Assembly (NCBI RefSeq): GCF_016741815.1
Contig: NZ_JAERRJ010000008.1
Span: forward strand, 186,001 to 250,000
Length of the DNA stretch: 64,000 nucleotides
Source: Nocardia acididurans
Lineage (GTDB): Bacteria; Actinomycetota; Actinomycetes; Mycobacteriales; Mycobacteriaceae
Reading direction: 5' to 3'
Positions 1 to 7,870 of this stretch are shown here, one piece after another (the stretch's first letter is position 1; every line of letters starts with the position of its first letter). The notes below the pieces were generated by a model. It was not told the DNA's origin. It made no database searches and saw only the letters and a program-made list of their open reading frames with translations. The position numbers and the translations under genes were made by a program.

Positions 1-758
1 CCGATGGATCCGGTCCGGCCGCGGGCACCCGGGTGGTGACCTTCGGCTGGGGCGGGGCCTGGGCGGAACTGCGCGCGGTGGACACCAGCGAGCTGGCCGT
101 CGTGCCGGACAGCGTGGATCTGGGTGTCGCGAGCGCACTGCCCGTGGCGGGCGTGACCGCGTTGCAGGCCTGTCGGCGGTTGGGCTCGGTGCTCGGGCGG
201 CGGGTACTGATCACCGGAGCCTCCGGTGGCGTAGGGCGTTTCGCGGTTCAGCTCGCCGCGCTGGCCGGTGCGCACGTGATCGCGTCGGTCGGCAGTACGG
301 CGCGCGCGGTGGGACTGCGCGGACTCGGTGCGGACGAGATCGTCCTCGGCCCGGACGCGCTGTCCGCCCCCGTCTACGGGGTTCTCGACAATGTCGGCGG
401 CGCGCAGCTGGCAACGGCATTCGATCAGCTGGAGGACGACGGCATCGCCGTGGCCATCGGAAAGGCTTCCGGCGAACCGACTGTCATCGACTTCGAGCGG
501 GCCCGCACCAACAGCGCGCGCGGCCGCCTGGAGAACTTCAATGTCGCGACCCCGTTCCGCGACGATCTCGGGGTGCTGCTGCGGCTGCTGGAAACCGGAC
601 GCCTGACGACGCAGGTCGGCTGGCGCGGGCCGTGGACGCAGGCCGCCGAGGCCGCCGCGGCCCTGCTCGGCCGCCGGGTCAACGGCAAGGCCGTGCTCGA
701 TCTCACCGCCGAAACCGCACCTGTTTCGAAAACCATGCTGTCGGAGGAATTCTCATGA
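1..758 (+). CDS. Medium-chain dehydrogenase/reductase, quinone oxidoreductase type (5' truncated)
   Basis: The frame is open from base 3 with no start codon of its own, so the gene begins before the window; about 250 C-terminal codons are seen. A glycine-rich GASGGVG loop following VLIT is the NAD(P)H-binding turn of the Rossmann domain, and the upstream stretch resembles the end of the GroES-like domain. No zinc-ligand cysteine cluster is visible, which fits zinc-free quinone oxidoreductases. Its stop (TGA, 756-758) overlaps the ATG of the next oxidoreductase (755-757), so the two are translationally coupled and probably one operon. The substrate cannot be read from the sequence. Confidence 0.85.
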   Translation, partial: DGSGPAAGTRVVTFGWGGAWAELRAVDTSELAVVPDSVDLGVASALPVAGVTALQACRRLGSVLGRRVLITGASGGVGRFAVQLAALAGAHVIASVGSTARAVGLRGLGADEIVLGPDALSAPVYGVLDNVGGAQLATAFDQLEDDGIAVAIGKASGEPTVIDFERARTNSARGRLENFNVATPFRDDLGVLLRLLETGRLTTQVGWRGPWTQAAEAAAALLGRRVNGKAVLDLTAETAPVSKTMLSEEFS

Positions 759-1756
759 CCCGCAATCGCGAAATCCGGCTGGTCTCCTATCCGGTCGGCG
801 CGCCGCGACCCTCGGATTTCGAGTTGGTCACCACCGAGCCGCCCACGCCGGGTGCGGGTCAGATCCTGGTGCGCAATACCTGGATGTCGGTGGATCCGTA
901 CATGCGGGAACGGATGTACCAGCCCGAGTCGTATATGCCGATCTACCCTCTTCGCGCCACGCTGGACGGCGCGGCGGTCGGTGAAGTCGTTGCCACACGG
1001 TCGGATTCGATTCCGGTCGGTGCGACCGTCGCGCATTTCCTGGGCTGGCGCGAATACGCCGTCCTCGACGCCGCGGACGCGACCGTGCTCGATCTGTCCG
1101 TCGCGTCGGCCGAGTCGTTCCTCGGCCCGCTCGGCACCACCGGGCTCACCGCCCATATCGCCGTCACCGAGATCGCACCCGTCCGGCCCGGCGACGTGGT
1201 GTTCGTCTCGACCGCCGCGGGCGCGACCGGCAGCATCGCCGGGCAACTCGCACGCAGAGCGGGCGCGGCCACGGTGATCGGTGCGACCGGCGGTGCGCAC
1301 AAGGCCGAGAAGTTGCGCACCACCTTCGGTTTCGACGCCGCCATCGACTACCAGGCGGGCCCGGTCGCCGAACAGCTCGCGGCCCTCGCACCCGACGGTA
1401 TCGACGTCTACCTCGATCACGTCGGCGGTGACCACCTGGTCGCGGCCCTCGACGCGCTACGTCCCGGCGGCCGGATCGCGCAGGTCGGCGCCATCAGCGC
1501 CTACAACGCCACCGAGCGAATTCCGGGCCCGCACAACCTGTTCCTGCTCGCCGCCAAGGACGCCACGTTGCGCGGCCTGCTCATCACCAGCTACCTGGAT
1601 CGGTTCCCGCAGTGGATCGGGCAGGCCGGCGCCTGGCTCGCCGACGGTTCACTGCGTGCCGAGACGACCGTGGCCGTGGGAATCGAGCGCGCGCCGCACG
1701 CCTTCATCGACCTGATGAACGGCGTGAACATCGGAAAGATGCTGGTGCGCCTCTGA
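755..1756 (+). CDS. NADP-dependent oxidoreductase, CurA/leukotriene B4 dehydrogenase-like
   Basis: A 333-residue medium-chain reductase. The opening segment with NTWMSVDPYMRERM is typical of the CurA / prostaglandin reductase / 2-alkenal reductase group, which reduces activated C=C bonds with NADPH. The cofactor site is STAAGATGSIAGQLA around residue 150. The start at 755 has a strong GGAGGA ribosome site at 742-747 and overlaps the preceding stop by four bases; an in-frame extension upstream to 632 lies inside the neighbouring gene and is rejected. The two adjacent reductases may be paralogues used on related electrophiles, but that is inference. Confidence 0.9.
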   Translation: MTRNREIRLVSYPVGAPRPSDFELVTTEPPTPGAGQILVRNTWMSVDPYMRERMYQPESYMPIYPLRATLDGAAVGEVVATRSDSIPVGATVAHFLGWREYAVLDAADATVLDLSVASAESFLGPLGTTGLTAHIAVTEIAPVRPGDVVFVSTAAGATGSIAGQLARRAGAATVIGATGGAHKAEKLRTTFGFDAAIDYQAGPVAEQLAALAPDGIDVYLDHVGGDHLVAALDALRPGGRIAQVGAISAYNATERIPGPHNLFLLAAKDATLRGLLITSYLDRFPQWIGQAGAWLADGSLRAETTVAVGIERAPHAFIDLMNGVNIGKMLVRL

Positions 1757-1764
1757 ATTCGCGA

Positions 1765-2652
1765 CTATGCCGCAGGTGCGGCGAGGTCGGCGACGACAGC
1801 CGCCAGCTGCCGGAGCGGCTCGCTCTCGGCGGCGCTGCGCCACACCAGCGCATAGGGCAGCGGCGGCAGATCGGTGACGGGCAGCCACCGGATGTGCGGT
1901 ACCGCCCAGTATTCCGTCACGTGCGCGGGGAAGGCGTGCACGATCTCCCCACTGGTCACCAGGTTGATCAGCTCGTCGCTGGTGGTCACGGCGGGCCCGC
2001 GCTCGATCGGCCGCCCGCTCGGCGTGACGAACGGCAGGTAGGCCGCCTCCCAGACCGGCGGCATATCGGGACCGACGGCGTGCCGGTAGTCGGCGAACGA
2101 TTCGACCGATACCGACGGCGCGTCCGCCAGTTCGTGATCCTCGCTGACGGCCAGCCGGCGTTCATCGGTGAACAGCACCGGGCCGACGGTCAGATCGGGT
2201 TCCTCGACCGGCAGCCACACCACCAGCGCATCGAAAACCCCGGCACGCAACGCGCCGAACGTGTCGGCGAACGGCGCGCGATGAATGCTCAACGCGCATT
2301 CCGGGTGCCGCCCGCGGAACGCGGACCAGTAGTCGCGCAGTGTGCCGGTGTTGAAGGGCAGCAGGCCGACTCGTAGTTCGACGGTCGTGCGGCGGGCCGC
2401 CAGTTTGGCGCGCCGCACGCTGTCCTCGAGTTCGAGGTAGACCGGCCGCAGATCACTGCGCAGCTGTTCGCCGACGGCGGTGAGCCGCACGCTGCGATTG
2501 GTGCGTTCGAACAACAGCGCACCGATCTGCCGCTCCTGCTTGCGGATCGACTGCGTGATGCTGGCCGGTGTCAGCCGCAATCGTTCGGCGGTGCGCCGGA
2601 AGTGCAGTTCCTCGGCCAAGGTCAGAAATATCTCGATATCGCGTAGCTCCAC
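1765..2652 (-). CDS. LysR-family transcriptional regulator
   Basis: A 295-residue protein of normal LysR length. The N-terminus (MELRDIEIFLTLAEELHF, then RTAERLRLTPASITQSI) is the winged helix-turn-helix typical of the family, followed by a linker helix and a periplasmic-binding-protein-like effector domain. The start is GTG at 2652. It is convergent with the CurA-like reductase, only 8 bases from its stop, so it does not share a promoter with it. Its target is not evident; nothing is divergently transcribed from its promoter side. Confidence 0.92.
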   Translation of the reverse strand: MELRDIEIFLTLAEELHFRRTAERLRLTPASITQSIRKQERQIGALLFERTNRSVRLTAVGEQLRSDLRPVYLELEDSVRRAKLAARRTTVELRVGLLPFNTGTLRDYWSAFRGRHPECALSIHRAPFADTFGALRAGVFDALVVWLPVEEPDLTVGPVLFTDERRLAVSEDHELADAPSVSVESFADYRHAVGPDMPPVWEAAYLPFVTPSGRPIERGPAVTTSDELINLVTSGEIVHAFPAHVTEYWAVPHIRWLPVTDLPPLPYALVWRSAAESEPLRQLAAVVADLAAPAA

Positions 2653-2737
2653 GAAGTCCCTGTCTCGTCAACTCCGCGGTTGCTGCGGCATGCTCGTTCG
2701 GTATTGCAGACCGCCCAGTATATGGCCGGGGTTCACC

Positions 2738-3196
2738 TCAGCCTGCGTCGCGCTCGTAGCGTGCCCGCGCGCGGGCGTGCGAGTCGGAAATCAACTCCAG
2801 CAGGGTTTCTCGCGTCGCGGGCCCGGGGTTCACCACCGCCAGCCATCCGGCGCTCTTGTACAGCGGATGGGGTAGCACCGTATCGATGGCGCTCGAGTCG
2901 ACCTCGGGGATCTCGCGTGGCGAGTACCCGGTCGCCCGGACGAACGCTTCCCGCCCAGCGTGCACATTCACCCGGAAGGCGTCCGGGCGATCCAGTCGCG
3001 ATCCCGTGTCGTCGGGATAATCCTTCGTCACGATCGTCGCGAACGGCTGAACATTGGTCGGCACCCGCCCATCGGGTGCGTAGTAGAAGAAGGCGTCACC
3101 CCAGGCGATCTCCGGCGTGCCGTCGCCCGGTCCCGGCTTCAGTGCCAGTACTCCGTCGAGTCCTTCAAGGAATGCGATGATCTCGTCGATGGTCAT
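2738..3196 (-). CDS. DUF6194-like protein
   Basis: A 152-residue cytoplasmic protein beginning MTIDEIIAFLEGLDGV, with the conserved WGDAFFYYAPDG and Pro/Gly-rich ending (LPHPLYKSAGWLAVVNPG) that I associate with the actinobacterial DUF6194 family. The fold is expected to resemble small MmcQ/YjbR-like DNA-binding-type domains, though no biochemical role is known to me. It is on the same strand as the upstream LysR gene but separated by 85 bases, so co-transcription is uncertain. The assignment to DUF6194 is from memory of the motif, not a search. Confidence 0.75.
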   Translation of the reverse strand: MTIDEIIAFLEGLDGVLALKPGPGDGTPEIAWGDAFFYYAPDGRVPTNVQPFATIVTKDYPDDTGSRLDRPDAFRVNVHAGREAFVRATGYSPREIPEVDSSAIDTVLPHPLYKSAGWLAVVNPGPATRETLLELISDSHARARARYERDAG

Positions 3197-3266
3197 GCCT
3201 TCATGGTGTCATTGAAGATCCTAAGTAGACTTTGGCACGAAATTGCTGGTGGGCTGGGGAAAAGTC

Positions 3267-4433
3267 TCAAACCGAGTAGTCGGGCAGCTCGACGCCGTTG
3301 AGCGCGCGGTCGATCAGTTCCGCGAACCATTCGGCGTGCGGGTCCATGCTCGTCTCGGCGTCCGCCCCCGGGATCAGGCTGCTCGCGTGCAGCCGCCCGA
3401 TCTCCTGGTTGGCTTCGACGAACGAGCGCATCCGTTCCTCGTAGGCGGCGAATCCGACCTTCGGGTCCCATCCGGCGGCAGCCAATTCGCCCGCCAGCAG
3501 GTACGCGCCGACCAGGGCCAGCCCGGTCCCCTGCCCCGACATCGGCGACGAACTGAACGCCGCGTCCCCCAGCAGCGCCACTCGCCCGCTCGACCAGCTG
3601 TCCATCACCACCTGCGCGACCTGATCGAGGTAGAAGTCCGGAGTGTCGGCCAGATGCGCCAGGATCCGCGGAGTCAACCACCCCATCCCCTCCATCCGCT
3701 CCCGCAGCAACCTCTTCTGCGCCTCGACGTCCCGGTGGTCGACTTCGAAATCGCCTGCGGCGAAAGAGAATATGGCCATCGCCTGGGTGGCGTCCCGGAT
3801 CGGCCGCAATCCCGCGGACCGCCCGACCGCCTGATGGTCGATCAGCCAGCGATCGAGCCCGAACTCGTTGGGCACCGTGTAGAAGGCCAGCACCAGCCCG
3901 AGATGCCGAACGAACTCCTCGTGCGGCCCGAAAACCATGGCGCGCAACCCCGAATGCAATCCATCCGCTCCCACCACGAGCTCGAATCGCCGCCGATCCC
4001 CGCTCGCGAACACCACATCCACCCCGTCGGCGTCCTGCGTCAGCTCGACGACGCGATCCCCGAAGATGTACTCGACCCCCGCACGAGTGTCCTCGTACAG
4101 CACCCGCGACAAATCCCCCCGCAGAATCTCGATCTCCGCGATGTACCCGTCGCCCCCATGATCGTCCACGCTGTAACTCTCCAGCACCTGCCCGTCCGCA
4201 TCCACGGTGCGCGCCCCCGCCGTCTCCGTCCGTGCCGCCCGCACCGCCGCGTCCAACCCCATCCGCCGAATCACCTCCTTGGTGACCCCACGCGCATCCA
4301 CCGCCTGCCCACCCGGCCGCAACTCCTCTGCCCGCTCCACCACGGTCACCTCGGCCCCGAACCGCCGCAGCCAATGAGCCACCGCGGGCCCCGCGATACT
4401 CGCCCCCACCACCAACACCCGGATGCCACTCAT
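3267..4433 (-). CDS. FAD-dependent monooxygenase (PheA/TetX-like)
   Basis: A 388-residue group A flavoprotein hydroxylase. VVGASIAGPAVAHWLRRFG near residue 7 is the FAD ADP-binding fold and ALLGDAAFSSSPMSGQGTGLAL near residue 275 is the GD(A)-motif that closes over the ribityl chain. Such enzymes hydroxylate aromatic or polyketide-like substrates with NAD(P)H and O2. I place the start at ATG 4433 because it begins the nucleotide-binding strand directly and follows a GGTGGAG ribosome site; the longer frame to 4481 adds an unconserved tail. The substrate is unknown. Confidence 0.9.
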   Translation of the reverse strand: MSGIRVLVVGASIAGPAVAHWLRRFGAEVTVVERAEELRPGGQAVDARGVTKEVIRRMGLDAAVRAARTETAGARTVDADGQVLESYSVDDHGGDGYIAEIEILRGDLSRVLYEDTRAGVEYIFGDRVVELTQDADGVDVVFASGDRRRFELVVGADGLHSGLRAMVFGPHEEFVRHLGLVLAFYTVPNEFGLDRWLIDHQAVGRSAGLRPIRDATQAMAIFSFAAGDFEVDHRDVEAQKRLLRERMEGMGWLTPRILAHLADTPDFYLDQVAQVVMDSWSSGRVALLGDAAFSSSPMSGQGTGLALVGAYLLAGELAAAGWDPKVGFAAYEERMRSFVEANQEIGRLHASSLIPGADAETSMDPHAEWFAELIDRALNGVELPDYSV

Positions 4434-4526
4434 AGCGTCTCCACCCATCCGTCCGATTCGTCGCCAGGCAGCGCCGAACACCGCTGCGGCGCATTCAGAA
4501 CTACCGACGACGCATACGCCCGGAAT

Positions 4527-5018
4527 TCATCGGCACCCCGACAACCGCCCGCCCAGCCGATCCAGTTCGGCGCCGAGCGCTCGGCGCAGTGCCTCGTGCT
4601 GCGGCCCGAGCGCGAACCGCGGGTCGGCCCATTTCTCGTCGGGATAACGCCACACCGGCACGCCCACCAGCTCCGCGGGCTCCCACTCGTACCGTGGCCA
4701 CACATGCGCGTGCAGGAAGGGATCGGTGTTCCCCAGAATCTCCAGATTGACCCGCCGAAAAGCCGAATCCATGCGGCCACAGACCCGTTCGACAGCCTCC
4801 CCCACCCGATCCATATCCGACAGGAAGTCGAGACGCCTGCGCCTCGGCCAATCGGAAAGCCGCCGCACCTCTGGCTCATCCGCCAGCAGCACCATATATC
4901 CCGGTAGGAACTGCACATCTCCGATCGCCGCGAACCCGGCCGACATCCGCCGCAACACAGTCGGATTCGCGCCGCGCAGCGCACTTCCGATCCGATCGTC
5001 CCGAAAATCGCCGGCCAT
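4527..5018 (-). CDS. HIT-family (histidine triad) nucleotide hydrolase-like protein
   Basis: A 163-residue protein with the sequence NLEILGNTDPFLHAHVWPR, which aligns to the HxHxHxx histidine triad with the first His replaced by Phe and the middle (nucleophilic) and last His kept. The family hydrolyses dinucleoside polyphosphates or nucleoside phosphoramidates. The replacement of the first triad residue looks like a feature of this actinobacterial subgroup rather than a lesion, because the surrounding motif is intact. It sits upstream of the FAD monooxygenase gene on the same strand with about 90 bases between, and just downstream of the DUF397/XRE pair. Confidence 0.8.
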   Translation of the reverse strand: MAGDFRDDRIGSALRGANPTVLRRMSAGFAAIGDVQFLPGYMVLLADEPEVRRLSDWPRRRRLDFLSDMDRVGEAVERVCGRMDSAFRRVNLEILGNTDPFLHAHVWPRYEWEPAELVGVPVWRYPDEKWADPRFALGPQHEALRRALGAELDRLGGRLSGCR

Positions 5019-5030
5019 CCCCGCCGCTAC

Positions 5031-5234
5031 CTACCTCGCGAACAATCCAGCTTTCACACTGGCGGTGAAGGCATCCCACTCGTGGGCGGCAAAGGTCAGG
5101 GCGGGCCCCGTGGGATGCTTGGAGTCGCGGATGCCTACGCGGCCGTGGGCGAGGTGGGCGATCTCCACGCAGTCCTGGGTGCCGCCGCTGTGGGTGCTCT
5201 TGAACCATCGGGGTGCGGAATTCTCACCGTTCAC
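5031..5234 (-). CDS. DUF397 domain protein
   Basis: A 67-residue protein with WFKSTHSGGTQDCVEIA, then VGIRDSKHPTGPALTF and WDAFTASVKAG, all hallmarks of DUF397. These small proteins are encoded with XRE-DUF5753 regulators throughout actinomycetes, and the pair is often implicated in developmental control or in toxin-antitoxin-like behaviour. Here the ATG at 5232-5234 overlaps the stop of the XRE gene (5224-5226), which indicates translational coupling and a joint role. Confidence 0.92.
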   Translation of the reverse strand: MNGENSAPRWFKSTHSGGTQDCVEIAHLAHGRVGIRDSKHPTGPALTFAAHEWDAFTASVKAGLFAR

Positions 5235-6099
5235 GGTCGTACTCCCTTGCGGCTTGGCGCAGTAGGTCTCGGCTGCGCTGCGGATCCAACGCTACCTGTC
5301 GCAGCGCCCGGTGTGCCTCACGATAACGTTCCACCGAGTCGGCGTCGTCGAAATACAGTGCACCGGTGTAGCTTTCGACATACACGACCTCCGGCTCGCC
5401 GGAGTCGGCGTCGTCGAAGTTCAATACGCTGAAGGGTCCGCTCAGCTCGCCGAGCGGCACTCCGGCGGTATAGGGCAGGATCCGCAGGGTCACGTTCGGC
5501 CTTGTGCTCACGTCCGCGAGATGGCGCAGTTGGGCGGCCATGATCCTGCGATGGCCGACCACACGGTGCACGGCCGATTCGTCGAGGACCACGTCGTAGA
5601 GGATCGGCTGCGCACGGCGGTTGACCAGGATCTGCCGGTGCATGCGCATCTCCACGCGCCGAGCAATTTCCGGCTCGCCGGTGCGCGGCAGCGCTTGCTT
5701 GATCAGGACGCGGGCGTAGTCCGGAGTTTGCACCAAACCCGGCACCAACTCCTGATAGCTGGTCAGCGATACCGCAGCGGCCTCCAAACCCATGTACACG
5801 TCGAAGTTGGCAGGGATGAGGTCACCGTACTCGTGCCACCAGCCCTTCATATTGCCCTGCTGGGCAAGCCCTTTGAGGGCTTCGGTCTCCGTCGCGTCGG
5901 CGCCGAGGACTTGGCAGAGCGCTTCGATGTCCCACAGCCGGATTCGGTCGGCCTGTCCGGTTTCGAGGCGTTGCAGGGTAGTCGCCCCACGTTCGATCCG
6001 TTTGGCCACCTCGGCGATGGTCATTCCGGACTGCTGTCGCAGTTCTCGCAGGTATCGGCCCAGTTGTCGGCGCGGAACCGTTGAACCCACCTCGGCCAT
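5224..6099 (-). CDS. XRE-family HTH regulator with DUF5753 C-terminal domain
   Basis: A 291-residue protein. LGRYLRELRQQSGMTIAEVAKRI with TTLQRLETGQADRI is an XRE helix-turn-helix (residues about 10-65). The remainder, including VPGLVQTPDYARVL, is the DUF5753 domain typical of actinomycete regulators. The start at ATG 6099 was chosen over the frame opening at 6309 because the added segment is unconserved and lies in the intergenic region. It forms an overlapping pair with the DUF397 gene. Known members act as activators or repressors of secondary metabolism and differentiation; the ligand is unknown. Confidence 0.92.
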   Translation of the reverse strand: MAEVGSTVPRRQLGRYLRELRQQSGMTIAEVAKRIERGATTLQRLETGQADRIRLWDIEALCQVLGADATETEALKGLAQQGNMKGWWHEYGDLIPANFDVYMGLEAAAVSLTSYQELVPGLVQTPDYARVLIKQALPRTGEPEIARRVEMRMHRQILVNRRAQPILYDVVLDESAVHRVVGHRRIMAAQLRHLADVSTRPNVTLRILPYTAGVPLGELSGPFSVLNFDDADSGEPEVVYVESYTGALYFDDADSVERYREAHRALRQVALDPQRSRDLLRQAAREYDRER

Positions 6100-6307
6100 G
6101 GCGACACTCCCGAATACGGATGGTGGAACCGGATTTTCTGGATGTGGAAGCCGCCGATCTCGGATGCGACGTCCGGGCCTTGCGGATTGCCTGCTGCGCG
6201 AACGGATCAATCTCGTTGGTTGATCCATTTTAGGTTGTCCATGCGAGGTCGCGGGGGTGTTCTGGAGATACGGAACCGCTGTGGCACTGATGATTCGAGG
6301 ACAACTC

Positions 6308-6508
6308 ATGGGCTGGATCGATGACTATTGCGAGGATTCCTATGTCGAGGGTGAGCGGCGGGCTCGGGGGATCTTGAAGCTGCATGCCTCCTGTGTGCCG
6401 CCGTGCCCTCGAATACGAGGGGCGGCTGAATTTCTCGCGCAGGAGGGGTTGGACGGCGGGACGGATTCCCGATTCGGTGTTGATCATCCGGCGGGTCCTC
6501 GCCGGTAG
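6308..6508 (+). CDS. Small hypothetical protein (66 aa)
   Basis: A short frame with a well placed CGAGG ribosome site seven bases before ATG 6308. The product begins with a highly acidic stretch (DDYCEDSYVEGE) and has LHASCVPPCPR, a compact HxxCxxxC arrangement that could bind a metal, then AAEFLAQEGL. I do not recognise the family. It is divergent from the XRE gene and precedes the ASCH-like gene by nine bases, so the two may be co-transcribed. The ribosome site and the non-random composition argue for a real gene, but no homology is claimed. Confidence 0.45.
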   Translation: MGWIDDYCEDSYVEGERRARGILKLHASCVPPCPRIRGAAEFLAQEGLDGGTDSRFGVDHPAGPRR

Positions 6509-6517
6509 AGTCGGGCT

Positions 6518-7096
6518 GTGATGTTCACCGACCGCGTGGCACGTGCGATCGCGTCGGGAGAGGTGGTTCACGTCTTCCGACGGTGGTCGGTTGCGCGGGT
6601 GCGGGCGGGCGGCACACAGCGTACGAGTGCCGGAATCATCGAGATCGTGGCCGTGGAACCGGTTGCGGCAAGCGATATTACGGACGAGGCCGCGCGCGCT
6701 GCCGGAGAGCGCGATGCTGCCGCTGTTTTCGCGGCGTTCCGCGGCGCCGCGGCCGACCAGATCTTCCGGATCACCGTCCGCGGTGCCGGTCCCGACGAGC
6801 GTGACGCGCTCAGTGAGCGGGCCGTGCTGTCGCAAGCGGAGGTCGCGGAGATCACCGCCGCACTGGCACGGCTGGACAGGGCCAGCCGCCGAGGTCCGTG
6901 GACAGCGCCCGTGCTGCGCGCCATCGCCGCGAATGCCAGTCTGCGGGCGGCGGATCTGGCGCTGCTGCTCGACCGGGACAGGGACTCGCTCAAGCTCGAC
7001 ATCCGCAAGCTCAAGAACCTGGGCCTCACGCACAGTCTGGACACCGGCTACCGGATCGCGCCGCGCGGCGCCGCCTACCTGCGCGTCATCGACTGA
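6518..7096 (+). CDS. ASCH/PUA-like domain protein with C-terminal winged helix
   Basis: A 192-residue protein. The first half (FRRWSVARVRAGGTQRTSAGIIEIVAVEPV, then ITDEAARAAGERDAAAVF) has the layout of an ASCH-type RNA-binding beta barrel in which an added residue track follows the I-x-V-x-x-V strand. The second half (SLRAADLALLLDRDRDSLKLDIRKLKNLGLTHSL) reads as a winged helix-turn-helix. The start is GTG 6518 or the adjacent ATG 6521. The combination suggests nucleic-acid binding; a specific role is not known to me. Confidence 0.7.
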   Translation: MMFTDRVARAIASGEVVHVFRRWSVARVRAGGTQRTSAGIIEIVAVEPVAASDITDEAARAAGERDAAAVFAAFRGAAADQIFRITVRGAGPDERDALSERAVLSQAEVAEITAALARLDRASRRGPWTAPVLRAIAANASLRAADLALLLDRDRDSLKLDIRKLKNLGLTHSLDTGYRIAPRGAAYLRVID

Positions 7097-7248
7097 TCAC
7101 CGTGCACCATCGGCGCGGGCGCGGGCGAACCGTCCGACACCAGCCAGCCGACCGTCCACGCGGTACTGAACAGCCACCCGAGGGCCAGCACGAAAACCGT
7201 TACCCGCCATCGTGGCCCACGATCCTTCCAACGCATGCGCACATTCAT
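7075..7248 (-). CDS. Small single-pass membrane protein (57 aa, tentative)
   Basis: A 57-residue frame with a basic N-terminus (MNVRMRWKDRGPRWR) followed by one clear hydrophobic helix (VTVFVLALGWLFSTAWTVGWLV, about residues 16-37) and a Pro/Ala-rich tail. The charge pattern predicts an inside N-terminus. It converges with the ASCH-like gene, overlapping its last 22 bases, and diverges from the M23 peptidase. There is no good ribosome site, so the start could be wrong or the frame could be accidental; the hydrophobic segment is the main argument for it. Confidence 0.35.
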   Translation of the reverse strand: MNVRMRWKDRGPRWRVTVFVLALGWLFSTAWTVGWLVSDGSPAPAPMVHGDQSMTRR

Positions 7249-7278
7249 ACCGGAACGGTTTCGCGCGGCTGATTCGCC

Positions 7279-7797
7279 GTGGTTGAGTGGAGGATGCCGG
7301 TTCGGCTCACCGGCGACAAGGCGGATGGTATGGCTCCACCCAGATATTGGCCCATGGCCCCCGGTCGCGTCGTCACCTCCGGATTCGGGCCGCGGCACCC
7401 GGGCTTTCACTGGGGCGTCGACTTCGGGCGCGTCGGCGGCAGCGGCAACGAACCCATCTACGCCTCGCAGGGCGGGACGGTCGTCTATTCCGGGGCCGCA
7501 ACGGGATTCGGCGGTCCGGACCCGGCGGGCTGGCTGGTCGTGGATCATCCGACCGAGGACGGCGGCGGCACCACCGTCTACGGCCACATCATTCGCGAAG
7601 TCCCACACGGCGCGCGCGTGGAGGCCGGGCAGCGCATCGGCCGCGTCAACCCGAACCCCATGACCAATGGCGGAGTCGCCCCGCATCTGCATTTCGAATG
7701 GCATCGCTACTCCTGGGCGCCGCCCGGGGCCGATCGGTTGAATCCGCTGGCCATGCTCGCCGGGGCGCTCGAACCTCCCGGCCTTTTCGTGGCGTAG
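7279..7797 (+). CDS. M23-family (LytM-like) zinc metallopeptidase domain protein
   Basis: A compact protein of up to 172 residues that is almost only a peptidase domain. HWGVDFG supplies the HxxxD zinc ligands, HGARVEAGQRIG is the family's conserved turn, and HLHFEW is the HxH catalytic/zinc motif. M23 enzymes cut peptidoglycan cross-bridges. No signal peptide or membrane segment precedes the domain, whether translation begins at GTG 7279 or at ATG 7294, so export would need another route, as in phage-type lysins. A 24 bp palindrome follows 14 bases after the stop. Confidence 0.85.
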   Translation: MVEWRMPVRLTGDKADGMAPPRYWPMAPGRVVTSGFGPRHPGFHWGVDFGRVGGSGNEPIYASQGGTVVYSGAATGFGGPDPAGWLVVDHPTEDGGGTTVYGHIIREVPHGARVEAGQRIGRVNPNPMTNGGVAPHLHFEWHRYSWAPPGADRLNPLAMLAGALEPPGLFVA

Positions 7798-7810
7798 GTC
7801 ACATCGGCTT

Positions 7811-7834
7811 GAAACTCCACCCGGGTGGAGTTTC
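7811..7834. promoter_or_regulatory. Perfect 24 bp palindrome
   Basis: Arms GAAACTCCACCC and GGGTGGAGTTTC abut with no spacer. Rotational symmetry without a loop favours a protein operator (TetR or MarR type) over a terminator hairpin. It lies between the M23 peptidase and the DinB-fold gene, 37 bases before the latter's ATG, so repression of that gene is the simplest reading. No regulator gene is adjacent. Confidence 0.6.
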
Positions 7835-7870
7835 TACCGTTTCGGCATCACCAACGAAGGAGTGCGAGCG

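Noticed and set aside
425..1435. 336-codon minus-strand frame
   Set aside because: Opposite two clear oxidoreductase genes; no domain recognised.
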